From Desulfuromonas sp. CSMB_57 (lineage in GTDB: Bacteria > Desulfobacterota > Desulfuromonadia > Desulfuromonadales > Syntrophotaleaceae), in contig NZ_JAFCIY020000006.1 in NCBI RefSeq assembly GCF_020194955.2, positions 1 through 64,000 on the forward strand: 64,000 bases of DNA. Reading direction: 5' to 3'. Each line of letters opens with the position of its first letter. The first letter of the stretch is position 1. The notes beneath the pieces are model-generated. The model did no database searches. It saw nothing but the letters and a program-made list of their open reading frames with translations, and was not told where the DNA came from. The position numbers and the translations under genes are program-made. This document shows, piece after piece, positions 35,779 through 45,378 of the stretch.

Positions 35779-36507
35779 ATGGCAGGTCCGAATCGGTGCC
35801 GAATGATTGGAAGAATATTGGGCCGCATGATGCCAGGGCTTATAATCCCGGCTTCATTGGTTTTTCTGGGCCTGTTGTGGTGGCGTACGCCGCTGCGCGA
35901 TTTTCTGGACCCCAACCAGCTGGCTGAACTGACTCATGCGGTCAGTCGCCATCCCCTGTCGCCCCTGTTTATTCTCACGGCATACTTGATCGGGGGAGTC
36001 ATCCTGTTTCCCGTCAGCGTATTAATCATGGCCACCGCGGTACTTTTTTCCCCATGGGTGAGTTTTGGTTATGCCATGGCCGGCTGCATGGTCAGCGCCT
36101 GTTGTTCCTATGTCCTCGGTCGCCGATTCGGCTGGCCGTTGCTGCAAACCCTGACCGGCGACCGGTTTGGATCCCTGCGGAAACGCTTTGTCGATCGGGG
36201 ACTGCTGCCGATTTTTTCCCTTCGGTTGATGCCTGTCGCACCGTTTGCCCTGAAAAACCTTTTGGTCGGCACCCTGGGATTCAACTTTCGCGACTTTTTT
36301 CTCGGCACCGCCCTGAGCATCCTGCCGGGCGTCCTGGCCCTGACCTTGCTGGCCAGTCGCCTGCAATTGGCCCTTGCCACCGGTCGCTTTCAGTATCTTT
36401 TGCCGGGAATGATCCTGCTGGCGGTGCTGTGCCTCGTGTCTTTTTTGCTCCGCAGTCGGTTTAAGCACATGATCCACGGCTCCGATCCGGGAGCAAAGGA
36501 TCCATGA
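35779..36507 (+). CDS. TVP38/TMEM64 (VTT, DedA-like) membrane protein
   Basis: 242 residues. Contains the VTT domain: helices around LFILTAYLIGGVILFPVSVLIMATAVLF, then GRRFGWPLL, SLRLMPVAPFALKNLLVGTLGF and FFLGTALSILPG, matching the conserved PxxP-type reentrant loops. These proteins may act as lipid scramblases or transporters. ATG 35779 has AAAGGAG nine bases upstream; the upstream in-frame ATG at 35734 lacks a ribosome site. Divergent from the MFS gene. Confidence 0.85.
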   Translation: MAGPNRCRMIGRILGRMMPGLIIPASLVFLGLLWWRTPLRDFLDPNQLAELTHAVSRHPLSPLFILTAYLIGGVILFPVSVLIMATAVLFSPWVSFGYAMAGCMVSACCSYVLGRRFGWPLLQTLTGDRFGSLRKRFVDRGLLPIFSLRLMPVAPFALKNLLVGTLGFNFRDFFLGTALSILPGVLALTLLASRLQLALATGRFQYLLPGMILLAVLCLVSFLLRSRFKHMIHGSDPGAKDP

Positions 36508-36558
36508 CTCCGGAGCCGCCGAACCGGCCGGATTGCCCTCCGGACCTTGAACGCCTGT

Positions 36559-37704
36559 TCAGATCATGCGACGGGTCAGTTCGCGGCATACCTCTTCGAT
36601 ATTTTCTGGGGTAATGTCAGCTTCTTCGGCCAGTTTGCGTACCGCCGCCATCCGTTCAACATTCTTTAGATCCCCCAGACCGCGGAATTGTCCGCAGCGG
36701 CGGCCGAGCAGGTAGAAAGTTCGGGTCTGGGGATCGAGATCCAGATATCTCTGCAGCATTGCCTTGATTCGCGTCCCCTCCTGGGGCCAGGCACCGGCCA
36801 GATCCTCGAACAGGTTGAGGGCATGGTCACTTTCGATGCGGCTTTGAATATCCCCCAAGGCGTTGAAGAAAGTCAGCAGTTCACGCACCAGGGTAAGGCT
36901 GTCGCACCATTCGAACTGCCCGGCCAACCAAGCCTCGTCCAAGGGCGTTCCCGCCACGACGGCCAGGGTGCGAAGACGAACGAAGTCCGGGTTGATGGCG
37001 TTGATTGCCGCAGCGGACGCCAGGGCATGCGGGGTACTCAAGGCGGTACCACCGAGACCGGGCATCAGGTAGACGCATAACTCGATGCCGGCCGCTTTGA
37101 TTCGCTGCCCGGCCTGGATATGCATGGCCTGCGTGGCCCCTTTGGCCACCGCCTGCAACACCTCGTCACAGCCGGATTCGAGTCCCAGGTGCAGTCGGTC
37201 CAATCCCCCGCGGGCCAAATCCTGAAGCTCCTGGACAGAGTATCGCAGCACTGTCGCCGACCGGCTGTAACAGGTAAGGCGCGGCCGCCATGGAAAGCAC
37301 CGTTGCAGAGCATCGAGAATCGGCTTCAGACGGCGGGTACCGCCCAGCAAGGCATCGGCGTCCTGCAGGAAAATGCCGGTCATGCCCTGTTCGAACCATT
37401 TTATGGCAGCCAACATGGCTGGTCGCTCTGCTTCCGGAAGTTGATAGTAAAAAGTCCGCAGGCGCTTTTTGAAGCTTTCTCCGTCAGCTGATTCATGCAG
37501 TTCCCGGATTCGGCCCACATTATCGGCGACGGTTTCCATGTCCCGCACCACATCTGCAACCGGTCTCAGGGAGAATTTCTGTCCTTTGTAAAGGGGGCAA
37601 AAGGTACAGCGATTCCAGGCACAGTTACGGGAAACGCGCAACAGCAGGCTGCCCGCTTCACTCGGCGGGCGGATCGGTCCCTGTTCGAAAGCATACTCGG
37701 CCAT
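36559..37704 (-). CDS. Radical SAM protein with CX4CX2C cluster motif
   Basis: 381 residues. The N-terminal motif NCAWNRCTFCPLYKG has cysteines spaced CX4CX2C, one residue longer than the classical CX3CX2C. Downstream are LHLGLESGCDEVLQ and VYLMPGLGG, typical radical SAM barrel segments. No partner enzyme or substrate is evident. It belongs to uncharacterised COG1032-like radical SAM proteins of anaerobes. No operon neighbour; a VTT gene converges on it and tRNA-Pro lies upstream on the same strand. Confidence 0.82.
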   Translation of the reverse strand: MAEYAFEQGPIRPPSEAGSLLLRVSRNCAWNRCTFCPLYKGQKFSLRPVADVVRDMETVADNVGRIRELHESADGESFKKRLRTFYYQLPEAERPAMLAAIKWFEQGMTGIFLQDADALLGGTRRLKPILDALQRCFPWRPRLTCYSRSATVLRYSVQELQDLARGGLDRLHLGLESGCDEVLQAVAKGATQAMHIQAGQRIKAAGIELCVYLMPGLGGTALSTPHALASAAAINAINPDFVRLRTLAVVAGTPLDEAWLAGQFEWCDSLTLVRELLTFFNALGDIQSRIESDHALNLFEDLAGAWPQEGTRIKAMLQRYLDLDPQTRTFYLLGRRCGQFRGLGDLKNVERMAAVRKLAEEADITPENIEEVCRELTRRMI

Positions 37705-37837
37705 GGCATGGCCTCCATGCGAAGGGTGGCTCTTCAGATTTCGGCATCAGAGGATTGGGGGATGCCATCGGATTGTACCATATACGACCCAAGGATTGCC
37801 TGCGGGCAGGCAACTGGGATTGGTGTGAAAAATGCGA

Positions 37838-37869
37838 GAAAAAAAAAGAGCCACGATATCTCGTGGCTC
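37838..37869 (-). terminator. Terminator of tRNA-Pro
   Basis: On the minus strand GAGCCACGA-GATA-TCGTGGCTC is followed by a run of about nine Ts. It starts ten bases after the tRNA 3' end. Confidence 0.92.
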
Positions 37870-37878
37870 CTCTTTCGT

Positions 37879-37955
37879 TGGTCGGGGCGAAAGGATTTGA
37901 ACCTTCGACCCCCTGCACCCCATGCAGGTGCGCTACCAGGCTGCGCTACGCCCCG
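37879..37955 (-). tRNA. tRNA-Pro (GGG anticodon)
   Basis: 77 nucleotides. Acceptor stem CGGGGCG / CGCCCCG, D-arm GCGCAGCCTGGTAGCGC, anticodon stem CCTGC / GCAGG with loop ATGGGGT giving anticodon GGG, and T-arm GGTTCAAATCC. The 3' CCA is encoded. It has its own consensus-like promoter and terminator. Confidence 0.97.
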
Positions 37956-37973
37956 TCAATCAACGACGGCCGG

Positions 37974-38002
37974 ATTATGTGGTATCGACGTCTAATTGTC
38001 AA
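37974..38002 (-). promoter_or_regulatory. Promoter of tRNA-Pro
   Basis: On the minus strand TTGACA, a 17-base spacer and CATAAT. The start would be about 12 bases before the tRNA 5' end. Confidence 0.78.
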
Positions 38003-38073
38003 GGAAAAAGTCACCCCGCCACATCTTCCTCCGCCGCTGAAATTATAAGCATTTCAAATTGTTAGAAGTGACC

Positions 38074-38505
38074 TCACATTTGATAAAGACGTTCGCCGGG
38101 AAGCACATCCAGGCCGTTGGCCAGCAAGGTCGCAATGGCCTCATCGGCATTGTCAAAGCGGAAGATGATTACCGCGTTGGCGCCGCAGCGTTCGACAAAG
38201 GCGTACAGATATTCCACGTTGATGCCGGCGCGGTCCAGCAGAGCCAAAATGCGCGCCAACCCAAGGGGTTGGTCGGGAACCTCGACCGCCACGACATCCG
38301 TCTTGGTTACGGTAAAACCGCCTCGAGCCAGCGCTTCCCGCGCCAGATCGTTCTTATCCACGATGAGCCTCAGCACCCCGAAATCCGAAGTATCGGCCAG
38401 GGACAAAGCCCGGATGTTGACGCCGGCCTCGCCCAGCACGCGAGTCACCTCGGCAAGTCGGCCCGAAGTATTCTCAATGAAGATGGAAATCTGCTGAACT
38501 TTCAT
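38074..38505 (-). CDS. Double ACT-domain protein of the ior operon
   Basis: 143 residues made of two ACT-like modules (start VQQISIFIENTSGRLAEVTRVLGEAGVNIRAL; second from about residue 70, LGLARILALLDRAGINVEYLYA). ACT domains bind amino acids and regulate metabolic enzymes. It is the last gene after iorA-iorB-paaK, so it probably senses an aromatic amino acid; this is inference from position. Confidence 0.87.
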   Translation of the reverse strand: MKVQQISIFIENTSGRLAEVTRVLGEAGVNIRALSLADTSDFGVLRLIVDKNDLAREALARGGFTVTKTDVVAVEVPDQPLGLARILALLDRAGINVEYLYAFVERCGANAVIIFRFDNADEAIATLLANGLDVLPGERLYQM

Positions 38506-38534
38506 ACTCCCCTCCGGATGCGCGACGGGCGCCT

Positions 38535-39836
38535 TCAGCGCTTGCGCAGATCGTTGACCCGCTTGGCTTTGCCTTCGCTGCGGGCGATGGATTTCGGTTC
38601 AACCAGACGCACCCGACAGGTGATCCCGAGCAGATCCTTGATTTCCTTTTGGATACGCCGACTGAGATCCTGCAAAACCTTGATCTCGTCGGAGAAGGTC
38701 TGTTCATTGACCTCGACCTGGACTTCCAGGGTATCCAGATTGTCCTCGCGATCGACGATGAGCTGATAGTGGGGTTCCACCCCTTCAATGGTCATCAGCA
38801 CGCTTTCGATCTGGGAGGGGAACACGTTAACCCCCCGAATGATGAGCATATCGTCACTGCGGCCGCTCATGCGCGCCAGTCGGCGATGGGTGCGACCACA
38901 GATACAGGGCTCGGCAATGATGCGGGTAATGTCACGGGTCCGATAGCGGATCAGGGGGATGCCTTCCTTGGTGATGGTGGTGATCACCAACTCCCCGGTC
39001 TCACCGAGGGGCAGCACCGCACCGCTGTCCGGATCGATGATTTCGGGAATGAAGTGGTCCTCCCAGATATGCAGGCCGTGCTGGGCGTCGAGGCATTCGA
39101 TGGCCACGCCGGGACCGAGAATTTCCGATAGCCCATAGATATCGATGGCCTTGATGTTGAGTTTTTCCTCGATTTCCCGGCGCATGGATTCGCTCCAGGG
39201 CTCCGCGCCCATGATGCCGACGCGCAGGGGAAATTCGCGGATATTGATGCCGTCCTCCGCCGCCGCTTCGGCCAGGTACAGGCTGTAGGAGGGGGTGCAG
39301 GTCAGCACGGTGGAGCCGAAGTCCTGCATGATCATGATCTGCTTTTTGGTGTTGCCGCCGGACATGGGAATGACCGCGGCACCGAGCTTCTCAGCGCCGT
39401 AGTGGGCCCCCAGGCCGCCGGTAAACAGGCCATAACCGTAGGCATTGTGTATGACATCGCCCCGATGGACCCCGGCGGCCATAAAGGAGCGGGCCATCAG
39501 TTCGGCCCAGATGTCGATGTCCCGCCGGGTGTAACCGACCACGGTCGGCTTGCCGGTGGTTCCGGAAGACGCGTGGATGCGAACGATTTGTTCCAAAGGC
39601 ACAGCAAACAGGCCATAGGGATAATTGTCCCGCATGTCCTGCTTGAGGGTGAAGGGCAAGCGCTGCAGATCGGCGAGGGAACGAATGGTGCCGATATCGA
39701 TGTTCGCCTGGCTGAAACTGTCCCGGTAGAAGGGTACCGTGGCAGCGACCCGTTGCAGGGTGTTCTGCAGGCGCTTGAGTTGCAGAGACTCTAGAGCTTC
39801 ACGGGGCAGCGTCTCGAAGTCATCGTTCCAGATCAT
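38535..39836 (-). CDS. paaK: Phenylacetate-CoA ligase-type aryl-CoA ligase
   Basis: 433 residues. The N-terminus [17 protein letters not shown] and the adenylation motif [14 protein letters not shown] are those of PaaK, with [19 protein letters not shown] and a C-terminal TGELVITTI...RYRTRD. It converts arylacetates (phenylacetate, indoleacetate or hydroxy derivatives) to CoA thioesters with ATP. Its ATG overlaps the iorB stop by four bases. In the operon it should act with IorAB, recycling arylacetyl groups formed from or toward aromatic amino acids. Confidence 0.93.
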   Translation of the reverse strand: MIWNDDFETLPREALESLQLKRLQNTLQRVAATVPFYRDSFSQANIDIGTIRSLADLQRLPFTLKQDMRDNYPYGLFAVPLEQIVRIHASSGTTGKPTVVGYTRRDIDIWAELMARSFMAAGVHRGDVIHNAYGYGLFTGGLGAHYGAEKLGAAVIPMSGGNTKKQIMIMQDFGSTVLTCTPSYSLYLAEAAAEDGINIREFPLRVGIMGAEPWSESMRREIEEKLNIKAIDIYGLSEILGPGVAIECLDAQHGLHIWEDHFIPEIIDPDSGAVLPLGETGELVITTITKEGIPLIRYRTRDITRIIAEPCICGRTHRRLARMSGRSDDMLIIRGVNVFPSQIESVLMTIEGVEPHYQLIVDREDNLDTLEVQVEVNEQTFSDEIKVLQDLSRRIQKEIKDLLGITCRVRLVEPKSIARSEGKAKRVNDLRKR

Positions 39837-40453
39837 GCAGTGGCTCCCTCCTGAACCGCCTGCCCTGTTGCGCTGGCCGTCCGGCGTCCCAACTCAAAAG
39901 CCTTGAGGTTGACGGCCAGGAAGCGTTCCGGAACCATTTTGTGCAAGATTTCCAGCCAAAGACCCGGCTCGATATCGATGGAGCCGGACAAGGCCCCCAG
40001 GAGCACCACGTTGACCGTTCGGGGGTCACCCGCTTCCAATGCCAGATCCAAACCGGGAACGAGGGTGCTGCCGGGAAAATGGCGGGCGATACGTTCCGGA
40101 ATGTCGTTCGGATAGACCGCTTTGCCAAGATTGACCGGGGCCGGAAAAATTTTCAGGTCGTTGGCCAGAACCTTGGCTCCCTTGCGAAGCAAGGGCAGAT
40201 AGCGGTAGGTCTCCAGCAACTCGAAGCCCAGCAGTACGTCCCCTTCTCCTTCCGGGATGATGGACGAGTAGACCTTGGCGCCGAAACGAATATGGGAGAC
40301 CACGCTGCCGCCACGCTGGGACATGCCGTGAATCTCGTTCTTTTTCACGTCGAATCCTGCCAGCATCAGCGCTTCGGACAGAATTTCACTGGCCAGCAGG
40401 ATACCTTGGCCGCCCACCCCGGAGATGAGAATATTGGTCGTATTATTTTTCAT
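39833..40453 (-). CDS. iorB: Indolepyruvate:ferredoxin oxidoreductase beta subunit
   Basis: 206 residues. The gamma/beta POR-type domain with [19 protein letters not shown] and [16 protein letters not shown] is typical. The ATG at 40453 overlaps the iorA end by 11 bases, and its own stop overlaps paaK. With IorA it oxidatively decarboxylates arylpyruvates to aryl-acyl-CoA with reduction of ferredoxin. The longer frame to 40621 lies inside iorA and is not used. Confidence 0.93.
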   Translation of the reverse strand: MKNNTTNILISGVGGQGILLASEILSEALMLAGFDVKKNEIHGMSQRGGSVVSHIRFGAKVYSSIIPEGEGDVLLGFELLETYRYLPLLRKGAKVLANDLKIFPAPVNLGKAVYPNDIPERIARHFPGSTLVPGLDLALEAGDPRTVNVVLLGALSGSIDIEPGLWLEILHKMVPERFLAVNLKAFELGRRTASATGQAVQEGATA

Positions 40454-42209
40454 GGCACTCTCCCATGGCATCGAAGCGGCAAACCTGCGGACAGAGGCCG
40501 CACCCGACGCACAGCAGTTGATTGATGTGCGCCTTGCCTTTATCGCCCTCTTCCGGGCGCCATTCGATGGCCGGGCAACCCAGTTGCAGGCACGCTCGAC
40601 AACCGGTACAGCGGGCGGCATCGACGGTCAGGGCCGGGAGGCGCTTGACGGGGTCGCGTTTGACCAGCATGCAGGGCCGACGGAAAATGACCACGGAGAC
40701 GGTCGACCGGGCCATTTCCTCCTTCAGGATCCGGCGGGTCAGATCCAGGTCATAAGGATCGACCAGCTGCACATGCTCCACTCCTACGCTGCGACACAAC
40801 TGTTCCAGATCCACGCGAAAGGCTTCTTCGCCGCCCAGAGTGTATCCTGAACCGGGATGTTCCTGGCGGCCGGTCATGGCGGTAATGCGGTTGTCGAGGA
40901 TCACCAGGGTGGAGGTGGATTGGTTATAGACCATGTCCATCAGGCCGTTGATGCCGGTATGCAGAAAGGTAGAATCCCCGATCACCGCCACCACCCGGCG
41001 GGCCTGTTCCTCATCGAGAACCTTGCTCAGACCGGTAGCGTTGCCGACGCTGGCCCCCATGCAGATACAGGTGTCCATGGCCGACAGCGGTTCCATGAAA
41101 CCGAGGGTGTAGCAACCGATATCCCCGGTGACGAAGGCCTTCAACCGGTTGAGGGCATGAAACACGCCCCGGTGGGGGCAGCCCGGACACATGCTGGGCG
41201 GGCGTTGCGGCAGGGAATCTTCGATCTCGACGTACACCGGCGGGGTTTCACCAGACAAAGCCTGGCGCACCCGACCGACGGTCAGTTCTCCGCAGATGGG
41301 CAACAGGTCCTTGCCGCGTACCTCGATGCCCATGGCCCGGATCTGCTCCTCGATAAAGGGATCCAGTTCCTCGATAACATAGAGGGTCTCGAAGCGGGCG
41401 GCAAATTCACGAATCAGCCGCTTGGGCAGGGGATAAACCATGCCGAGTTTGAGGATCGTCGCTTCCGGCAGGACCTCGCGGGCATACTGATAGGAGACCC
41501 CGCTGGTGATGACCCCTACCGCCCCGCTGCCCTCTTCCACCACATTGAAAGGCTGTTCACAGGCCCATTCTTCCATCTTGCGCAGCCGTTCCTCCACCAG
41601 TACGTGGCGTTTCCGGGCATTGCTGGGCAGCATGACAAACTTTGGGGGATTCTTTTCCAGGGACGGTGCGGGCAAACCGGTCACCGGATCGGACAGGGTG
41701 ACGATGGATTTGGAATGGGAAATGCGCGTGGTGGTGCGCAAAAAAACCGGGGTGTCGAACTGCTCGCTGACCTCAAGGGCCAAACGGGTGAAAGTCAGGG
41801 CCTCCTGGCTGTCGGCCGGTTCGAACATGGGCATTTTGGCGAATTTGGCGTAATTGCGATTATCCTGCTCATTTTGCGAGGAGTGCAGTTCCGGATCGTC
41901 CGCCGTGACCAGCACCAGACCGCCGCGAACACCGGTGTAAGAGAGGGTGAACAGGGGATCGGCGGCCACGTTGACGCCGACGTGTTTCATGGCCACCAAT
42001 GACCGCGCGCCGCCAAAACAGGCACCCATGCCGACTTCCAAAGCCACCTTTTCGTTGGGGGCCCAAGAGGCGTCAATGCTGGGATAACGCGTCATGTTTT
42101 CAAGGATTTCGGTACTGGGGGTCCCCGGGTAGGCAGAAGCGACCTTCACTCCTGCTTCGTAGGCCCCGCGGGCGATGGCCTCATTGCCGGACAGGATAGC
42201 TCGTTCCAT
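40443..42209 (-). CDS. iorA: Indolepyruvate:ferredoxin oxidoreductase alpha subunit
   Basis: 588 residues. Pyrimidine and TPP domains (SAYPGTPSTEILENM early, MCPGCPHRGVFHALNRL and GDSTFLHTGINGLMDMVYN later) are followed by a C-terminal two-cluster ferredoxin module (CTGCRACLQLGCP and CVGCGLCPQVCRF). Uses thiamine diphosphate and CoA. First gene of the iorA-iorB-paaK-ACT unit, behind a promoter with a palindromic site. Confidence 0.95.
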   Translation of the reverse strand: MERAILSGNEAIARGAYEAGVKVASAYPGTPSTEILENMTRYPSIDASWAPNEKVALEVGMGACFGGARSLVAMKHVGVNVAADPLFTLSYTGVRGGLVLVTADDPELHSSQNEQDNRNYAKFAKMPMFEPADSQEALTFTRLALEVSEQFDTPVFLRTTTRISHSKSIVTLSDPVTGLPAPSLEKNPPKFVMLPSNARKRHVLVEERLRKMEEWACEQPFNVVEEGSGAVGVITSGVSYQYAREVLPEATILKLGMVYPLPKRLIREFAARFETLYVIEELDPFIEEQIRAMGIEVRGKDLLPICGELTVGRVRQALSGETPPVYVEIEDSLPQRPPSMCPGCPHRGVFHALNRLKAFVTGDIGCYTLGFMEPLSAMDTCICMGASVGNATGLSKVLDEEQARRVVAVIGDSTFLHTGINGLMDMVYNQSTSTLVILDNRITAMTGRQEHPGSGYTLGGEEAFRVDLEQLCRSVGVEHVQLVDPYDLDLTRRILKEEMARSTVSVVIFRRPCMLVKRDPVKRLPALTVDAARCTGCRACLQLGCPAIEWRPEEGDKGKAHINQLLCVGCGLCPQVCRFDAMGECHEK

Positions 42210-42262
42210 AACACTCCTTTTTGTGCGCCCCGGAGCCCGTTATGGATTTATGGGGCAGCTCA

Positions 42263-42309
42263 GGTCATTTGACCCTGGACTATAAATGATTCGGCCAAGG
42301 CTTGTCAAA
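42263..42309 (-). promoter_or_regulatory. iorA promoter with overlapping palindrome
   Basis: On the minus strand TTGACA (complement of 42304-42309), an 18-base spacer, and TATAGT (complement of 42279-42284). The predicted start near 42272 falls inside GGTCA-AA-TGACC (42263-42274), an inverted repeat with 5-bp arms. This looks like an operator at +1. Confidence 0.65.
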
Positions 42310-42376
42310 CCATGACCGTGGGGAAACAGCCGCTGCCATGGAAAATGGAAGTGGCACTGTCGAGGGCGAATTCCGG

Positions 42377-44065
42377 TCAGCGCGCCCCGATCAAAGCCTT
42401 GGTGACATTGAAGGTATGGCTGGCGATTTTGGCGAAATTATGCAACATGTCGATAAAGATCAACCCCTGCTGGACGGAGCATTCACCGGTGTTGAGGCGG
42501 CTGATATGGTTGTCGCGAAGGTTGGTTTCCATCTTGTCAATGGTGCCCACCAAAAAGCCCGCCTTTTGCGCTATGGATAGATCGCGGCGCTCCAGAGCGT
42601 CCACCACGAAGGCCAGAAACTCCCGGGTTTTTTGCGCCAGTTCAATGATTTCCTGTTCGGCGACGGCGCTGAATGGGCATTTCAACCCCTTCGCGCGCAG
42701 ACCCAGCTTCCAGAGGTTTTCACAGTGGTCGCCGACCCTTTCCAGGTCATTGACCATATGCATCATGGACGCCACATCGCGGGACATTTCCTGAGTAATG
42801 GACTGTTGCGACAGGGCAACGAGGAAATCTGTGATCTCCTTCTGCAACAAATCGACGCAATTTTCCTTCTTTTCCAGTCCGGCCAGGCGTTTTTCATCCC
42901 GGTCGTTATAAAACAACAGGGTTTCCTCCAGCATGTCGAGGGTGATCTGGGCCATGCGACGGGTTTCTGCCCGGGCCTGGCCGAGGGCGATGGGCGGCGT
43001 ATTGAGTACCCGGTTGTCGATGAACTTCAGGTGGAATTCCATCTCCGAGTCCTTGCCTCGAATCAACAGGGTGGAGAGTTTCGCCAGACCACCCACCATG
43101 GGCAGGAAAATCAGGGTATTGATGATGTTGAACAGGGTGTGGGTGTTGGCGATATGGCGGGCGATATAGGGTTTGTCGCCAATGGCCGCGCCTAATTGGG
43201 CGGCCTGTTCGGCAGTGGTCACCACCAGGTCCGGATTACCCGGCGTCATACTGTCGACAAAATTGAGAAACACGGGAAACAGGAGCAGCATGTAAGCCAC
43301 GCCGATGAAATTGAACAGAAAATGGGCCAGAGCGGTTCTACGGGCCGCCAGATTGGTGCCGATGGCCGCCATGTTGGCGGTGATGGTGGTACCGATGTTT
43401 TCCCCAAGAATCAAGGCGACGCTGACATCGAAACTCAGCAAACCGGTGCTGGCCAGAGCCAGGGTGATGCCGATGGTGGCGCTGCTGCTTTGCACCACGA
43501 TGGTGACCAGGGCACCAATCAATACCGCCAAGGCTCGGTTGTGACCGATCATCAAAAAGAACTGGTCTAGATGATCGCTGCCCCGCAGGGGATCGAAGGC
43601 CTCGCGCATGGTCGCCAGGCCGAAAAACAGGATACCGAACCCGAGAATGACCTCCCCGATATAGACCCACTTTTTGCTGCGTGAGAAAAGCTTGAGGGCC
43701 GTGCCGACGCCGATGGCCGGCAGTGCATACTGAGTGATTTTAAAGGCGAGCAGTTGGGCGGTGACGGTGGTGCCGATATTGGCGCCGAGGACAACGCCGA
43801 TGGACTGCACCAGGGACATGAGGCCGGCATTGACAAAGCCGACCACCATGACCGTGGTGGCGCTGGAGGACTGGATAATGGCGGTCACGGCCACACCCAC
43901 GAGGGTGCCGACCAGGCGGTTGTTGGTCAGAGCACCGAGAATCTGGCGCATGCGGTCCCCGGCCACTTTCTGCAGACCTTCCGACATGATTTTCATGCCG
44001 AACAGAAACAGGCCGAGACCGCCGATCAGGCCGAAGACCATGGCCTGGCTGATGAAATCGGGCAT
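42377..44065 (-). CDS. Na/Pi-cotransporter family protein with PhoU-like tail
   Basis: 562 residues. Two inverted repeats each carry the QSSSAT motif (AIIQSSSATTVMV and VVQSSSATIGIT), the hallmark of NptA/SLC34-type sodium-phosphate symporters. Residues after about 340 form a helical PhoU-like domain (EMSRDVASMMHMVNDLERVGDHCENLW). Likely phosphate uptake or export linked to sodium, with PhoU-like regulation in cis. It has its own promoter. Confidence 0.9.
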   Translation of the reverse strand: MPDFISQAMVFGLIGGLGLFLFGMKIMSEGLQKVAGDRMRQILGALTNNRLVGTLVGVAVTAIIQSSSATTVMVVGFVNAGLMSLVQSIGVVLGANIGTTVTAQLLAFKITQYALPAIGVGTALKLFSRSKKWVYIGEVILGFGILFFGLATMREAFDPLRGSDHLDQFFLMIGHNRALAVLIGALVTIVVQSSSATIGITLALASTGLLSFDVSVALILGENIGTTITANMAAIGTNLAARRTALAHFLFNFIGVAYMLLLFPVFLNFVDSMTPGNPDLVVTTAEQAAQLGAAIGDKPYIARHIANTHTLFNIINTLIFLPMVGGLAKLSTLLIRGKDSEMEFHLKFIDNRVLNTPPIALGQARAETRRMAQITLDMLEETLLFYNDRDEKRLAGLEKKENCVDLLQKEITDFLVALSQQSITQEMSRDVASMMHMVNDLERVGDHCENLWKLGLRAKGLKCPFSAVAEQEIIELAQKTREFLAFVVDALERRDLSIAQKAGFLVGTIDKMETNLRDNHISRLNTGECSVQQGLIFIDMLHNFAKIASHTFNVTKALIGAR

Positions 44066-44148
44066 CCGGGTGCTCCTTTGACGGAAACCTGTGACGAAAA
44101 AGTACGCGAGCGGCGCCCTGAAAAATCCGCCGCCTCAAAACGGTGCGC

Positions 44149-44177
44149 ACTATACCGGACTGGGCCGTATTTTTCAA
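44149..44177 (-). promoter_or_regulatory. Promoter of the Na/Pi gene
   Basis: On the minus strand TTGAAA, a 17-base spacer and TATAGT; the start would lie about 75 bases before the ATG. No Pho-box repeat is evident. Confidence 0.62.
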
Positions 44178-44238
44178 GGCCTGCCTGGGTCCGGCGGCGG
44201 CTTCATTTTTCTGCAGTCAAAAAAGGCTGCCCGAGAGG

Positions 44239-44853
44239 CTAAAGTTGGTGGATCCAGGAGGTGTCGCCGGCGCCCTGGCGCAGAACTTGGACTTCATCGT
44301 TGACCAGGCTGATCACCGTCGATGCCTCGCCCCTGACAATGCCGCCGTCGACGACAATATCGATCATGCGGCCGAGATGTTCTTCGATTTCCTGGGGATC
44401 GTAGCAGGGTTCCTCGCCGGTGATATTGGCGCTGGTGGTCACCAATGGATGCCCCAGTTCGTGCACGATGGCCAGGGCAATGGGGTTTTGCGGAATACGG
44501 ATGCCGACGGTTTTTTGTTGCGTGGTCAAAAGATCGGGAACTGTCCGGGTCGCTTCCAGCACGAAGGTATAGGGCCCCGGCAGGTAGCGCTTCATGATTT
44601 TGAAGGCCATATTGCTGACTTGGGCATAGGTGGAAATGTCCGAGAGATCGGAACAGATGAAGGAAAAGGGTTTCTTGGCATTGCGCTGTTTAATCTGATA
44701 GATGCGTTTCACGCCTTTGCGGTTGAAGATATCGCACCCCAGGCCGTAGATGGTATCCGTCGGATAAGCGATCACGCCGCCCTGTTTCAGGCATTCCACC
44801 ACCCGGTTGACAAGACGTTTCTGGGGATTTTCAGGATTGATGGCGAGGATCAT
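44239..44853 (-). CDS. Threonylcarbamoyl-AMP synthase family (Sua5/YciO/YrdC)
   Basis: 204 residues. The fold signature VIAYPTDTIYGLGCD, KRNAKKPF-type lysine region (QRNAKKPFSFIC), LPGPYTFVLEA and TTSANITGEEP are present. It makes threonylcarbamoyl-AMP from Thr, bicarbonate and ATP for the t6A37 tRNA modification, or is the YciO paralogue, which sequence alone does not settle here. Short form without the Sua5 C-terminal domain. Confidence 0.85.
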   Translation of the reverse strand: MILAINPENPQKRLVNRVVECLKQGGVIAYPTDTIYGLGCDIFNRKGVKRIYQIKQRNAKKPFSFICSDLSDISTYAQVSNMAFKIMKRYLPGPYTFVLEATRTVPDLLTTQQKTVGIRIPQNPIALAIVHELGHPLVTTSANITGEEPCYDPQEIEEHLGRMIDIVVDGGIVRGEASTVISLVNDEVQVLRQGAGDTSWIHQL

Positions 44854-44906
44854 GGTGAATTGTCCTTTCCTGGTTCATGCCCCATGGTTGACCTTTCCCA
44901 CGGGGT

Positions 44907-45353
44907 TCACTGCCGGCCGGTATGACCGAAGCCGCCGGTATTCCGGACGGTGGCATCCAATTGTTCGACATACTCCAACTCCGCCTGCATGACCGGAGCT
45001 ATGACCAGTTGGGCCAGGCGTTCTCCCGGTTGGATGGTCACGGTATCCTGCCCGTGATTGATGACAATGAGCGCAATCTCTCCCCGATAGTCGCTATCGA
45101 TGGTACCGGGCGTGTTGACCAGGGTCACCCCCTGGCGCAGGGCCAGACCGGAGCGGGGCCGGACCTGGCCTTCGTAGCCGGCGGGAATCGCCATGGCCAA
45201 ACCCGTCGGAACCAACCGACGCTGCCCGGGAAGGAGTTCGATGGCACTTTCCAGGCAAGCACAGAGATCCATTCCGGCGGCGGCGGAACTCATGTAGGCG
45301 GGCCGTTTGGCCGCCGGATGCAAACATTTGACTTGAACCTTGAGGTTCTGCAT
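44907..45353 (-). CDS. dut: dUTP diphosphatase
   Basis: 148 residues, trimeric all-beta form. All five motifs are visible: [42 protein letters not shown] and the C-terminal NTGGFGHTG. It hydrolyses dUTP to dUMP and pyrophosphate. Follows the M16 peptidase gene on the same strand. Confidence 0.96.
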   Translation of the reverse strand: MQNLKVQVKCLHPAAKRPAYMSSAAAGMDLCACLESAIELLPGQRRLVPTGLAMAIPAGYEGQVRPRSGLALRQGVTLVNTPGTIDSDYRGEIALIVINHGQDTVTIQPGERLAQLVIAPVMQAELEYVEQLDATVRNTGGFGHTGRQ

Positions 45354-45378
45354 GGGTTGGCAATCCTGTGACAGTTTA

